Source of the DNA: Duncaniella muris
GTDB taxonomy: Bacteria > Bacteroidota > Bacteroidia > Bacteroidales > Muribaculaceae
Assembly (NCBI RefSeq): GCF_003024805.1
Contig: NZ_PUEC01000021.1
Span: 1 to 64,000 of the forward strand
Length of the DNA: 64,000 nucleotides
Reading direction: 5' to 3'
Shown here: positions 26,538 through 37,121 of the stretch, piece by piece
Position numbering within the stretch: the stretch's first letter is position 1
How the letters are laid out: each line of letters opens with the position of its first letter
Notes under the pieces: model-generated
Database searches by the model: none
What the model saw: the letters and a program-made list of their open reading frames with translations, nothing else
Told to the model about the DNA's origin: nothing
Program-made: the position numbers and the translations under genes

Positions 26538-27164
26538 ATGGCTGACAAAATCAAAGCAAAAGAGGTGCTTTTCAACCCTCTGTCAAAAAATAATCCCGTG
26601 GTGGTGCAGATCCTCGGTATCTGCTCTGTCCTTGCGGTCACTGCCAAACTTGAACCGTCAATCGTCATGGGTGTGTCGGTGATTGCCGTTCTGGCATTCG
26701 CCAACGTCATCATCTCGCTTCTTCGCAACACCATTCCGACAAACATCCGTATCATCGTGCAGCTCGTAGTGGTTGCCGGACTCGTGGTCATAGTCGATCA
26801 GGTGTTGAAAGCCTACGCCTATGATGCCTCCAAACAACTCTCGGTATTCATCGGACTCATCATCACCAACTGTATCCTTATGGGGCGTCTCGAAGCCTTC
26901 GCGATGGCCAACAAGCCCTGGCCTTCGTTTCTCGACGGTGTCGGCAACGGCATCGGCTATGCCGTCATCCTCGTCATAGTAGGTTTCTTCCGCGAACTCT
27001 TGGGCAGCGGAACTCTTCTGGGCTATCAGGTGATACCGCAGAGCTTCTACAATGCCGGATATGTCAACAACGGTCTGATGATCCTTCCCCCGATGGCTCT
27101 GATCCTCGTAGCCTGCATCATCTGGGTGCAGCGTTCCTACAACAAGGATCTCCAGGAGGATTGA
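26538..27164 (+). CDS. nqrD: Na+-NQR subunit D
   Basis: NqrD is one of two related membrane subunits that form an Fe-S site in the membrane with NqrE. The 208 residues have six helices. The signature LGICSVLAVTAKLEPS is at about 31-46 and ITNCILMGRLEAFAMANKP at about 110-128; these place the paired Cys residues (Cys33 and the Cys in TNC) in the inverted-repeat helices. GNGIGYAVILVIVGFFRELLG is also typical. It precedes nqrE by 49 bases. Confidence 0.95.
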   Translation: MADKIKAKEVLFNPLSKNNPVVVQILGICSVLAVTAKLEPSIVMGVSVIAVLAFANVIISLLRNTIPTNIRIIVQLVVVAGLVVIVDQVLKAYAYDASKQLSVFIGLIITNCILMGRLEAFAMANKPWPSFLDGVGNGIGYAVILVIVGFFRELLGSGTLLGYQVIPQSFYNAGYVNNGLMILPPMALILVACIIWVQRSYNKDLQED

Positions 27165-27213
27165 TCTCTGAGTGTTCGCTAAAAATAGTGTTTACAGTTT
27201 AAAACTATCAGAG

Positions 27214-27831
27214 TTGGAAAATTTAAATATCTTCATACGGTCGATATTCATCGACAATATGATTTTCGCCTACTTCCTCGGCATGTGTTCATTCATTGCC
27301 GTTTCGAAGAACGTAAAGACGGCTTTCGGACTTGGCGTGGCTGTGACTTTCATGCTTGTGGTCACTCTGCCGGTCAACTACCTTCTGCAGACCTACGTGC
27401 TTAGCGCCGGCGCACTCTCATGGCTCGGTCCGGAATACGCCGACGTGGATCTCAGCTTCCTTTCGCTCATAATGTTCATCGCCGTCATAGCCTCGATGAC
27501 ACAGCTTGTCGAAATGACGGTAGAGAAATACAGCCCCGCGCTTTACTCGTCGCTCGGCATCTTCCTGCCCCTTATCGCAGTGAACTGTGCCATTCTCGGC
27601 GGCTCGCTCTTCATGCAGCAGCGTGATTTCCCCTCGGTCTGGACCGCAGTCTGTGCAGGTGGCGGCTGGGGGCTCGGCTGGCTGCTGGCTATCACTGCCA
27701 TCGCTGCCATACGCGAGCGTCTTGCCACATACTCTAACATTCCGAAACCACTGCGCGGAGTGGGCATCACTTTCATCCTCACCGCACTGATGGGCATAGC
27801 CTTCATGAGCTTCCTCGGAATCAAGATCTGA
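27214..27831 (+). CDS. nqrE: Na+-NQR subunit E
   Basis: NqrE pairs with NqrD. The conserved FVRS-like NIFIRSIFIDNMIFAYFLGM and the Cys in GMCSFIAVSK near the N-terminus match the family, as does VNCAILGGSLFMQQRDF near 125. Six helices are predicted. There is no ATG at the expected place; TTG at 27214 gives MENLNIFIRS and 205 residues, the usual family length. A longer frame from GTG at 27172 adds 14 residues unlike other NqrE proteins. The start choice is therefore inferred. Confidence 0.92.
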   Translation: MENLNIFIRSIFIDNMIFAYFLGMCSFIAVSKNVKTAFGLGVAVTFMLVVTLPVNYLLQTYVLSAGALSWLGPEYADVDLSFLSLIMFIAVIASMTQLVEMTVEKYSPALYSSLGIFLPLIAVNCAILGGSLFMQQRDFPSVWTAVCAGGGWGLGWLLAITAIAAIRERLATYSNIPKPLRGVGITFILTALMGIAFMSFLGIKI

Positions 27832-27866
27832 TTTACTAACCCTTGTTATTACTGAATTTCACAGAT

Positions 27867-29132
27867 ATGCTGACAATACTCTCAGGCGTTTGCATCTTTC
27901 TGATCATCACACTTTTTCTTGTGATGATTCTGCTGCTCGCCAAGAAATATCTTGTCCATTCGGGCAAAGTAAAGATCACGATTAACAACGATACTGTTGT
28001 GGAAGCCGACTCAGGCAAAGCTCTGCTCTCAACACTCGCTGACGAAAACATCTTCCTCCCCTCGGCCTGTGGCGGAAAAGGAAGTTGCGGACAGTGCAAA
28101 TGTCAGGTCTTTTCAGGTGGCGGTGACATACTTCCTACTGAAAAGGTGCACTTCTCACGCAAACAGCAGCAGGACCATTGGCGCCTCGGTTGCCAGGTAA
28201 AGGTGAAGGAAGATTGCTCTATCGGCATTCCGGCCTCTGCGCTTGACGTCAAGGAATGGGAATGCGAGGTGATCTCAAACCGCAATGTGGCCACCTTCAT
28301 CAAGGAGTTCATTGTGGCTCTTCCTGAAGGCGCCCACATGGATTTCATCCCCGGTTCATATGCACAGATCAAGATCCCAACCTTCGATATGGACTATGAC
28401 AAAGACATTGACAAGGATTCGATCGGTGCCGAATATCTTCCCGCATGGGAAAAATTCGGGCTTTTCGGACTGAAATGCCGTAATACAGAGACTACCGTCC
28501 GCGCCTATTCGATGGCCAACTATCCGGAAGAAGGCGACCGCATCATGCTGACAGTCCGCATCGCCACTCCACCTTTCAAGCCGAAACCCCAGGTGGGATT
28601 CCAGGATGTGATGCCGGGTATCGCTTCGAGCTACATCTTCACCCTCAAGCCCGGCGACAAGGTGCGCATGAGCGGTCCTTACGGCGATTTCCACCCGATT
28701 GTCGATTCAAAGGCCGAGATGATGTGGATAGGCGGCGGCGCAGGTATGGCCCCGCTTCGCGCGCAGATCATGTGGCTCACCAAGACGCTCCAGACCCGCG
28801 ACCGCGTGATGAACTATTTCTACGGAGCCCGTGCGCTCAACGAGGTGTTCTATCTCGACGATTTCATGCAGCTTGAAAAGGACTTCCCCAACTTCAAGTT
28901 CCATCTCGCTCTTGACCGCCCAGATCCGGCAGCTGATGCCGCAGGAGTGAAATACACCGCCGGATTTGTTCATCAGGTGATCTATGAGACATATCTCAAG
29001 GACCATCCAGATCCGGAAGATATCGAATACTATATGTGTGGCCCCGGCCCGATGAGCGCCGCCGTCAACAAGATGCTCGATGATCTTGGCGTTGATCCCG
29101 AATCTGTCCACTATGACAACTTCGGAGGCTGA
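27867..29132 (+). CDS. nqrF: Na+-NQR subunit F (NADH-oxidising)
   Basis: NqrF is the electron entry subunit, taking electrons from NADH via FAD to a 2Fe-2S cluster. From ATG27867 it has 421 residues: one N-terminal helix (about 4-26), a ferredoxin domain with C68, C74, C77 and C109 (ACGGKGSCGQCKCQ and RLGC), an FAD domain with RAYSMANYP, and an NADH domain with GGGAGMAPLRAQI and CGPGPM. The frame extends upstream to a TTG at 27843, less likely than the ATG. It ends the operon, with a long hairpin after it. Confidence 0.96.
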   Translation: MLTILSGVCIFLIITLFLVMILLLAKKYLVHSGKVKITINNDTVVEADSGKALLSTLADENIFLPSACGGKGSCGQCKCQVFSGGGDILPTEKVHFSRKQQQDHWRLGCQVKVKEDCSIGIPASALDVKEWECEVISNRNVATFIKEFIVALPEGAHMDFIPGSYAQIKIPTFDMDYDKDIDKDSIGAEYLPAWEKFGLFGLKCRNTETTVRAYSMANYPEEGDRIMLTVRIATPPFKPKPQVGFQDVMPGIASSYIFTLKPGDKVRMSGPYGDFHPIVDSKAEMMWIGGGAGMAPLRAQIMWLTKTLQTRDRVMNYFYGARALNEVFYLDDFMQLEKDFPNFKFHLALDRPDPAADAAGVKYTAGFVHQVIYETYLKDHPDPEDIEYYMCGPGPMSAAVNKMLDDLGVDPESVHYDNFGG

Positions 29133-29154
29133 CCGCTGAAGATCTCAGGCACTG

Positions 29155-29212
29155 AAAATACAAAGCCATCGGCAGTATCCATGTCAGGATTCAGCCGATG
29201 GCCTTGCATTTT
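29155..29212 (+). terminator. terminator of the nqr operon
   Basis: AAAATACAAAGCCATCGGC (29155-29173) pairs with GCCGATGGCCTTGCATTTT (29194-29212) with two mismatches. It lies 22 bases after the nqrF stop, before the convergent nitroreductase gene, and could serve both. Confidence 0.85.
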
Positions 29213-29251
29213 GTGGCGGTCTTGTGAGACGGCGCTGCCGCAGGGTTTGTT

Positions 29252-29842
29252 TCAGCTGATGATAAGTTCTTCCAAAGGCCGTTTGGGCACGATGTGGACA
29301 TCTGCGTCATCACGGAAGTAGCGGATGTCTGCCTGGCTTGTACCGTCAGTGGATATGATTTCGACTTTTTCAGCCGGATAGCCTAAAGCAAGCACATATA
29401 AAGGCTTGTATCGTTCAGGTATCGCGAGCGATCGTACCACCTCGGCTGCATTGAACGCTTTTATTATGCAACCGTTGATTCCGAGGGCAGAGGCTCCGAG
29501 TGTCAGGGCTTCAAGATGAAGCCCGTCGTCACACAGGCAGTTGCCTGCCAGTTCCGTGTCGAGGCATTGCACAAGATAGGCCGTCGGGCGTTCCTCCTCT
29601 GACGGACCGGCCCAGTCAGTCAGATAGCCGGCCCATTTCAGAGCCGGAAACAGACCTCCGCACTCCTCAGGTGTGCTGACAAGGCGATAGCGCAGAGGCT
29701 GCATGTTGCGGGCCGATGCGCAGTAGCGGGTCAGTTCGACCAATTGCTTCAGAATTTCTGCGCCGACAGACTTTGAACCGTCGAAACGGCGCACGGAGCG
29801 GTTGCTTTTCAGAAGATCTCTGAGATTGTCAAAAGTTATCAT
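29252..29842 (-). CDS. nitroreductase-family protein
   Basis: The family uses FMN and NAD(P)H to reduce nitro compounds or other substrates; the substrate here is unknown. From the ATG at 29840-29842 the protein has 196 residues. The N-terminal NRSVRRFDG at about 14-22 is the FMN-phosphate site, CASARNMQPLRYRLV at about 41-55 carries a variant of the usual PS-x-x-N-x-QPW motif, and LGINGCIIKAF near 120 and LGYPAEKV near 153 are typical. The C-terminal half is short, as in small putative TM-1586-like members. It stands alone, facing away from the sulfhydrylase. Confidence 0.85.
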   Translation of the reverse strand: MITFDNLRDLLKSNRSVRRFDGSKSVGAEILKQLVELTRYCASARNMQPLRYRLVSTPEECGGLFPALKWAGYLTDWAGPSEEERPTAYLVQCLDTELAGNCLCDDGLHLEALTLGASALGINGCIIKAFNAAEVVRSLAIPERYKPLYVLALGYPAEKVEIISTDGTSQADIRYFRDDADVHIVPKRPLEELIIS

Positions 29843-29878
29843 GGACAAAAGCCGGTTACGGAGTTGCTAAAATTTTAT

Positions 29879-29886
29879 TACCTTTG
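29879..29886 (+). promoter_or_regulatory. -7 box for the sulfhydrylase gene
   Basis: TACCTTTG followed by CA matches TAnnTTTG. The predicted start lies about 18 bases before the ATG at 29911. The -33 element is unclear. Confidence 0.55.
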
Positions 29887-29910
29887 CAAAAATACTTAAT
29901 AATAACAATA

Positions 29911-31191
29911 ATGTCAAATAAACTTAACAGCGGTACTATTTGTGTGCAGGGCGGTTGGAAGCCTGAAAACGGGCAGCCCCGTGTCTTGCCGATCATTCAG
30001 AGCACAACCTTCAAATATTCAAGTTCCGAACAGATGGCCAGGCTTTTCGACCTTGAGGAAAGCGGTTATTTCTATACACGTCTTGCCAACCCCACAAATG
30101 ATGCCGTAGCGGCAAAGATAGCCGAACTTGAGGGCGGTGTGGCTGCGATACTGACATCTTCAGGCCAGGCCGCAAACTTCTATGCCGTGTTCAACATCTG
30201 TCAGAGCGGCGATCATTTCGTCTGCTCATCGGCAATATATGGAGGCACATTCAACCTTTTTGCCGTGACAATGAAGAAAATGGGCATTGACTGCACTTTC
30301 ATCAGCCCGAATTCTACGGAAGAGGAAATCGCTGCGGCTTTCCGGCCCAACACAAAGCTGCTTTTCGGCGAGACTATCTCCAATCCGAGCAATGATGTGC
30401 TTGACATTGAGAAATTTGCCAAAGTGGCCCATGCCAACGGTGTGCCGCTGATTGTCGACAATACATTCGCCACGCCCATCAACTGCCGCCCGTTTGAGTG
30501 GGGCGCGGACATCGTGACACATTCCACTTCTAAATATATGGACGGCCATGCCACAAGCGTAGGCGGAGCCATAGTGGACAGCGGTAACTTTGACTGGGAT
30601 GCCTATGCCGATAAATTTCCGGGCCTGACCACTCCTGACGAATCATATCACGGACTCACATACACCAAGGCTTTCGGGAAGGGTGCGTTTATCACCAAGG
30701 CCACAGCTCAGCTGATGCGCGATCTCGGATCAATTCCTTCGCCACACAATTCGTTTCTGCTCAACATCGGTCTTGAAACCCTGCATCTTCGTGTGCCCCG
30801 TCATTGCGAGAACGCACAGAAGGTGGCCGAATGGCTTGAAAAGCACCCGAAAGTCAGCTGGGTGAACTATGCCGGGCTGCCGGGCAACAAGTATTATGAA
30901 CTCGCCCGGAAGCAGATGCCGCAGGGCACTTGCGGTGTGATCTCGTTCGGACTTAAGGGTTCGCGCGAAGATGCGATAGAGTTTATGGACAAACTCCGGT
31001 TTATCGCTATAGTGACCCATGTGGCTGATGCCAGGACCTGTGTCCTGCATCCTGCAAGCCATACCCACCGCCAGCTGACCGACGAGCAGCTGAGAGAAGC
31101 CGGCGTAGCTCCGGATCTCGTGCGACTGTCGGTAGGCATCGAGGATATCGACGACATTCTTAATGATCTCGATCAGGCGCTCGCAGACTAA
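29911..31191 (+). CDS. O-acetylhomoserine sulfhydrylase (Cys/Met-metabolism PLP enzyme)
   Basis: This PLP enzyme probably makes homocysteine from O-acetylhomoserine and sulfide in methionine synthesis. From the ATG at 29911 it has 426 residues, the usual size for MetY. Signatures are TRLANPTNDAVAAKIAELEGG near 58, SSGQAANFYAV near 84, and THSTSKYMDGH near 203, where the Lys binds PLP. The C-terminal block THVADARTCVLHPASHTHRQ is characteristic of the OAH sulfhydrylase branch. A methionine gamma-lyase role is possible but less likely at this length. A TTG in the -7 box gives a longer frame that I reject. Confidence 0.9.
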   Translation: MSNKLNSGTICVQGGWKPENGQPRVLPIIQSTTFKYSSSEQMARLFDLEESGYFYTRLANPTNDAVAAKIAELEGGVAAILTSSGQAANFYAVFNICQSGDHFVCSSAIYGGTFNLFAVTMKKMGIDCTFISPNSTEEEIAAAFRPNTKLLFGETISNPSNDVLDIEKFAKVAHANGVPLIVDNTFATPINCRPFEWGADIVTHSTSKYMDGHATSVGGAIVDSGNFDWDAYADKFPGLTTPDESYHGLTYTKAFGKGAFITKATAQLMRDLGSIPSPHNSFLLNIGLETLHLRVPRHCENAQKVAEWLEKHPKVSWVNYAGLPGNKYYELARKQMPQGTCGVISFGLKGSREDAIEFMDKLRFIAIVTHVADARTCVLHPASHTHRQLTDEQLREAGVAPDLVRLSVGIEDIDDILNDLDQALAD

Positions 31192-31203
31192 CAGGATATA
31201 GCA

Positions 31204-31257
31204 AAGGCCGTAACACATACAAGCTTCATAAAGCGTGTGTTACGGCCTTGTTTTTTT
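31204..31257 (+). terminator. terminator of the sulfhydrylase gene
   Basis: AAGGCCGTAACACA (31204-31217) pairs perfectly with TGTGTTACGGCCTT (31236-31249), followed by GTTTTTTT. A classic intrinsic terminator. Confidence 0.95.
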
Positions 31258-31298
31258 AGGATCTGTCCGGCAGATGCAGGAGGGTGGGGCGGCGGAGC

Positions 31299-32729
31299 TT
31301 ACTCCCAGTCATCGGTCCGAAACGGAATCAGGGGCAGATAGTTGCCGGCATGTAGATTGCCCGGCATGAAATCGCGCCAGCCGTAGCGGACAGCCACCGG
31401 TTGCGGCACCTCTTTGCTTGAAACCACCATTTCGTTTGTCTGCCAGTGGAGCCACACGGAATCGGCCGGGTGGAAGACTTTGTCAGCACCTGCAACCTCA
31501 AAGCCCTGTATGTCATAGTTGCGGCAGATGCCGTCACAAGGAGAGTCTATAGCAACCCATGCGGCTCCGTCTTTGAATTTGTGGCTTTTATAGCGTGGAC
31601 TTTCTACCGGGAACTGCTTTTTGCCGTAAGTCTTGTTAAGCACAAGGTCACACAGACGCTTGCCTACAGCCGCTTTGTCGGCCGGATGGATGTTGAAACG
31701 TTCATAAGGCTTTACGAGATCGTTCGTGCAGATGATTCCGCTGTTCGGAATCCGCTCCACGGCTTTCCGCTGAGCCTCGCGTAGCAGAGGCGCTTTGCCT
31801 TGCTCAGAAGGGTCGCCGTATTCATACGGTGCGATCTCAACACTGTAAAACGGAATGTCGCCGATGGCTATCCGGTCTCTCCAATGTTTCACCATAGCCT
31901 CAAGCCGTTCGGCATAGGTCTGCCAGGTGGATACGTTGGAGCAACCCTGATACCACAGGATACCTTTATAGGTGTAGTTGCTGATGGGTACAAACATAGC
32001 GTTATACATCAGCATCGGGCGCAGGTAGTGGACCATCGGTTCGATGTCTTTCGGATCGAGCGACACATCCTTGTATGTCTCAAGCAGCTCTCTGGGAGTC
32101 CAGCTTTCAACTTTGGCACCGCCATAAGCCGCACTGACAATGCCCACCGGCACATCAAGCACGTCGCTCATGCGCTTGGCCAGATGCCATGCGAGTGCGC
32201 TGAATTCTGTCGAGGTTTCAGGTGACGGTACAGCCCATGAGGCATTGACGGTGTCAACCGGAGTATAGCTCTGGGTCAGGGGCACGGTGAAAAATCTGAC
32301 TTTGTCGGCCTGCCGGCGTGAAGACGCAATCTCATCATATCCGCCTTCGGTGCAGCAGCCGGGAAATCCTTTCAGCGGCATCTGCATGTTGGACTGTCCG
32401 GAAGCCAGCCAGACTTCACCGACGAGCACGTTGCCGACCGTTATCGGCTCGCCGTCAGAAATCGTGATGGTGTGCTTGTCGAAACTGCCGCCGGGGGTGT
32501 CAATGGCCAGGCACCACTGGCCGGTGCGGTCAGTGGTGGTTGAGTAGGGCTTGTTGTTCCATGACGGAGTCACGGTCACAGTCGATCCCGGATCGGCGCT
32601 GCCGAATATGCGTGCGCTGGCATTCTGCTGAAGCACCATGTTGTCACTGATCATAGCCGAAGGCCTGACCTTTGCCGAGGCTCCTCCTGCAGTCAGCGCA
32701 AGAGCGAGGGCTATTAAAGAAGTTCTCAT
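31299..32729 (-). CDS. SGNH-type carbohydrate acetylesterase (sialate O-acetylesterase family)
   Basis: The protein has a signal peptide (1-19) and an N-terminal Ig-like region, then a SASA-type SGNH fold. GQSNM places the catalytic Ser at 113, WYQGCSN is the block III-like motif, and the HPADK segment near 350 supplies the catalytic His. It is 476 residues, complete. The family removes acetyl groups from sialic acid or from plant glycans. Given the neighbouring GH43 and arabinose genes, I infer a hemicellulose or pectin deacetylase rather than a sialidase partner. The start is 5 bases after the GH43 stop, so they are co-translated. Confidence 0.85.
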   Translation of the reverse strand: MRTSLIALALALTAGGASAKVRPSAMISDNMVLQQNASARIFGSADPGSTVTVTPSWNNKPYSTTTDRTGQWCLAIDTPGGSFDKHTITISDGEPITVGNVLVGEVWLASGQSNMQMPLKGFPGCCTEGGYDEIASSRRQADKVRFFTVPLTQSYTPVDTVNASWAVPSPETSTEFSALAWHLAKRMSDVLDVPVGIVSAAYGGAKVESWTPRELLETYKDVSLDPKDIEPMVHYLRPMLMYNAMFVPISNYTYKGILWYQGCSNVSTWQTYAERLEAMVKHWRDRIAIGDIPFYSVEIAPYEYGDPSEQGKAPLLREAQRKAVERIPNSGIICTNDLVKPYERFNIHPADKAAVGKRLCDLVLNKTYGKKQFPVESPRYKSHKFKDGAAWVAIDSPCDGICRNYDIQGFEVAGADKVFHPADSVWLHWQTNEMVVSSKEVPQPVAVRYGWRDFMPGNLHAGNYLPLIPFRTDDWE

Positions 32730-32734
32730 TTATT

Positions 32735-34330
<1,596 letters not shown>

Positions 34331-34352
34331 TTATTGACTTTTGGCACATTAG

Positions 34353-34382
34353 CGGCATAATGCCGATGCAATCGCGAAGTTA
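34353..34382 (-). promoter_or_regulatory. GH43 promoter region with a CGGCATAATGCCG palindrome
   Basis: On the minus strand TAACTTCG (34375-34382) is a one-mismatch -7 box. The 13-base palindrome CGGCATAATGCCG (34353-34365) lies just downstream, at about the transcription start, where a repressor could bind. No -33 box is clear. Confidence 0.35.
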
Positions 34383-34467
34383 CGAAAAAAAAGTGATTTT
34401 ATCGCATCTCGGAGGCATTGAGTTTTGGGCACACGTCAGCACGAGAAGATTGCATGATGTAATCCGT

Positions 34468-34520
34468 AAAAAAAAAGCCCATGAACTGTGGCGCTTGGCC
34501 ATTGGTCATGGACTTTTTTT
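34468..34520. terminator. terminator between GH31 and GH43
   Basis: AAAAAAGCCCATGA (34471-34484) pairs with TCATGGACTTTTTT (34506-34519), with TGGCGCTTGGCCA inside. It lies 16 bases after the GH31 stop. An A run and a T run let it work in either direction. Confidence 0.85.
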
Positions 34521-34535
34521 GGGGGGGGAGACTGT

Positions 34536-36917
34536 TTAGCGGATATGTATTGCCAGAGGTTTGTCAACGTTCCATTTGATTTTGAATGTCAGCATGGATT
34601 CGCTGCGGTCAAATTTCCATGCTCCGCGTTTCAGCTTGTGTCCGTCAACGCTGACTGATGAAGGGTCGCCGTCAACAAGATGGATCCGGAATGTCAGATC
34701 TTTGACTTTCGGCGCTCCCGGATATGTGCCTTGTGACGAGATGTCAAGATTTATCCCTTCAATGGAGGCTTCGCCGGTGAAATTTATGAGAGAATAAGCT
34801 CCTTCATCGAGTGAGCCGGGCGATTTGCGGTCATCTTCAAACAGAGTGTATTCCGATTTGCCGAGATACGGATAGTAGTTTATCGTATAACGGTCGGTTC
34901 GGTAGTCTTCAGTCGACTGCATGCCATAGTCGGCCTGCGGGATGATGGCACCTGCGCGGACAAAGAGTGGGAGCACTTCAAGTGGCGCGGGATAGGTGAC
35001 GGTATCTCCGCCGTTGTAAAGTCTGCCTGGATTGTTGTAGTCAACCCAGAGGCCATCGGGGAAGACAATGCTGCGCCGGGTTGCGCCCTGGGTCATGACC
35101 GGAGCCACGAGGATGTCGCGTCCCCAGAGATATTCATCTGTGATGTCATCGAATCTGTCGGATCCGGGACTGTAGAAATTGAGCGGGCGCACAAGGGGCA
35201 GACCCTGCGAGGCATTTTCGTAGGCCAGAGTGTAGTTGTATGGCAGCCATCTGTAGCGTTCCTTGATCAGGGGCAGGATTATGTGCTGTTGGTCCGGATA
35301 ATTGTAAGGTTCTGCCGTAGCCTGGGCATGAGTGCGGAGGATGGGAGAGAAGGTGCCGAGCTGGAGCCACCGCACATACAGTTCGGGATCATAGGGAGCA
35401 TCCGGGTCGATTGCAAAACCGCCCACATCGTGGCTCATGTAGCCCAGGCCGCTGAGCCCGGAGTTGAGCATGATGGTGATCTGCGGCTGCAGTCCGCCCC
35501 AGGAGCGGGATACATCAGTTGACCAGGGGTAGACGCTGTAGCGCTGCAGGCCTGTAGTGCCTCCGCGCATCATGGTCATTAGCCTGCGGTCTGGAAACTC
35601 CGAGGCAAACAGGTCAGATATGACTGATGACCAGTCGTTGCCGTAGAGATTATGGTATTCACGGGCGCTGAGTCCGTTGGCGTGTATGCCGGTTTCAGGG
35701 TGCACTTCGGGTTCGCCGAGATCGCCCCACCAGCCTCCGACACCTTCAAGGGTAAGAGCCTTGTAGCGCTCGCTCAGCCACGACCTGGTGTCAGGATTAG
35801 AGACATCAAACATGCCGCCTTCGCCGACCCAAATTTTGACTTCCTGCGGGCCTCCGGTCGAATCCTTGACCAGGAGGCCTTTCGATGCAAGCTCATTGTA
35901 GTTTTCAAGACCGCGTCCGTTGCGGAGAATGTAGGGCTGGGATATGATGACCGTGTTTACACCGCGCTCTTTGAGATCGGCAAGCATTTTCTTATGGTCG
36001 GGCCACTGTTGCTGATCCCAGGCCAGACGCCCCATGTCTTCCTCTTTGCCGTACCAGTAGAGGTCGAGCACGATTCCGTCAAGCGGATAACCGGCCCGTT
36101 TGAGAGTGTCAACCACACCGAGAGTCTCCTGCTGGGTGTGATAGCCGTATTTTGAAGTTATGTATCCGAGGGCCCAGAACGGGGGCAGTTTCTGCCGGCC
36201 GGTAAGCGCTGACAGTTCTCGTGTCACTGAAGCGAGTGATCCGGCGCCGTTGATGAAATAATATGAAATTGGTGACCGTGATTCGCTTGTGTAGACAATC
36301 GGATTGGACATGATCATGCTGGCGGCTGCAAAGTCATCGAATACAACTGCATAGCCGTTTGACGAGAGAAACAGCGGCATTGTGATGTTCATCTGACGGA
36401 TGCGTTCTTCGCCTGCGGTGTAGCCGTAGTTCTGTTTGTTGTACATCACAAGAGTGTCACCCGCAAGGTTGAAACTGTAGCCGCGTTCGCCTGCGCCGTA
36501 GAATGAACCTTCGCCTACGGTCGACAGTTCGAGCCGCCTCTGTCCGCCGGCGAGTGTGCGCAGACCGTTGTCACTGACTGATCGTTTCGGGCCGGCGCTG
36601 ATGTCAACAGAGCCGGTCAGGCTGTCTACCCGGACAACTATTCCGCCTCCGGTTGTCATCACGCAGATGCCCGGAGCCGTGCTCACTGATGAAGTTCCGC
36701 TTTGGCCTTTCAATACCGAAGTGGCGGTTTCCGGCAAAGTCTCTCCGGCATTCCAGTTGCTAACTTTGATGATGTTGTCACTTACGGCGCTGACTCTGAT
36801 GTGCTGTCCGCCCGGTGTCTGAAAACAGATCTCATTTTGCTGTGCGATGGCACAGTGAGGAATTACGCCGGCAAGCACAAGCGTGGCTATGGCCTTTATC
36901 TGACCGTTGATTTTCAT
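34536..36917 (-). CDS. GH31 alpha-glycosidase
   Basis: This is a retaining alpha-glycosidase of 793 residues with a signal peptide (1-25). After an N-terminal beta-domain, the (beta/alpha)8 barrel begins near 245. GGWWGDLGEPE places the nucleophile at Asp399, and PWSTDVSRSW the acid/base at Asp468. SHDVGGF near 500 and LRTHAQA near 535 are GH31 signatures, and a DUF5110-like beta-domain closes the protein. The family includes alpha-glucosidases, alpha-xylosidases and alpha-galactosidases. The linked araBAD and GH43 genes suggest hemicellulose, but the specificity is not readable. It has its own promoter and terminator. Confidence 0.9.
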   Translation of the reverse strand: MKINGQIKAIATLVLAGVIPHCAIAQQNEICFQTPGGQHIRVSAVSDNIIKVSNWNAGETLPETATSVLKGQSGTSSVSTAPGICVMTTGGGIVVRVDSLTGSVDISAGPKRSVSDNGLRTLAGGQRRLELSTVGEGSFYGAGERGYSFNLAGDTLVMYNKQNYGYTAGEERIRQMNITMPLFLSSNGYAVVFDDFAAASMIMSNPIVYTSESRSPISYYFINGAGSLASVTRELSALTGRQKLPPFWALGYITSKYGYHTQQETLGVVDTLKRAGYPLDGIVLDLYWYGKEEDMGRLAWDQQQWPDHKKMLADLKERGVNTVIISQPYILRNGRGLENYNELASKGLLVKDSTGGPQEVKIWVGEGGMFDVSNPDTRSWLSERYKALTLEGVGGWWGDLGEPEVHPETGIHANGLSAREYHNLYGNDWSSVISDLFASEFPDRRLMTMMRGGTTGLQRYSVYPWSTDVSRSWGGLQPQITIMLNSGLSGLGYMSHDVGGFAIDPDAPYDPELYVRWLQLGTFSPILRTHAQATAEPYNYPDQQHIILPLIKERYRWLPYNYTLAYENASQGLPLVRPLNFYSPGSDRFDDITDEYLWGRDILVAPVMTQGATRRSIVFPDGLWVDYNNPGRLYNGGDTVTYPAPLEVLPLFVRAGAIIPQADYGMQSTEDYRTDRYTINYYPYLGKSEYTLFEDDRKSPGSLDEGAYSLINFTGEASIEGINLDISSQGTYPGAPKVKDLTFRIHLVDGDPSSVSVDGHKLKRGAWKFDRSESMLTFKIKWNVDKPLAIHIR

Positions 36918-36959
36918 ATACTGATGTGTTTTAGACTGATGATAAAATTTTACGCGTCA

Positions 36960-36992
36960 CAAATTTACAACAAATCATCAGAAAAAATCAAA
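36960..36992 (-). promoter_or_regulatory. promoter of the GH31 gene
   Basis: On the minus strand TTTG (36989-36992), a 21-base spacer and TAAATTTG (36960-36967), a good consensus match. The leader is about 35 bases. Confidence 0.7.
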
Positions 36993-37053
36993 TGCCGGTT
37001 CTTAAATTTTCTTTCTCGGAATGGTTTCCGTGTTTTTGGTGAAAAAACAGAAA

Positions 37054-37081
37054 GACGGACAGCTGTTGAAAGCTTTCCGTC
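37054..37081 (-). terminator. araB terminator hairpin
   Basis: GACGGA and AGCT (37054-37064) pair with AGCT and TCCGTC (37071-37081) around a GTTGAA loop. It is 41 bases after the araB stop. Confidence 0.7.
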
Positions 37082-37121
37082 CTTCTTATGGGATAGTTTT
37101 GACAGTTCTTGTGGAGCCGGA

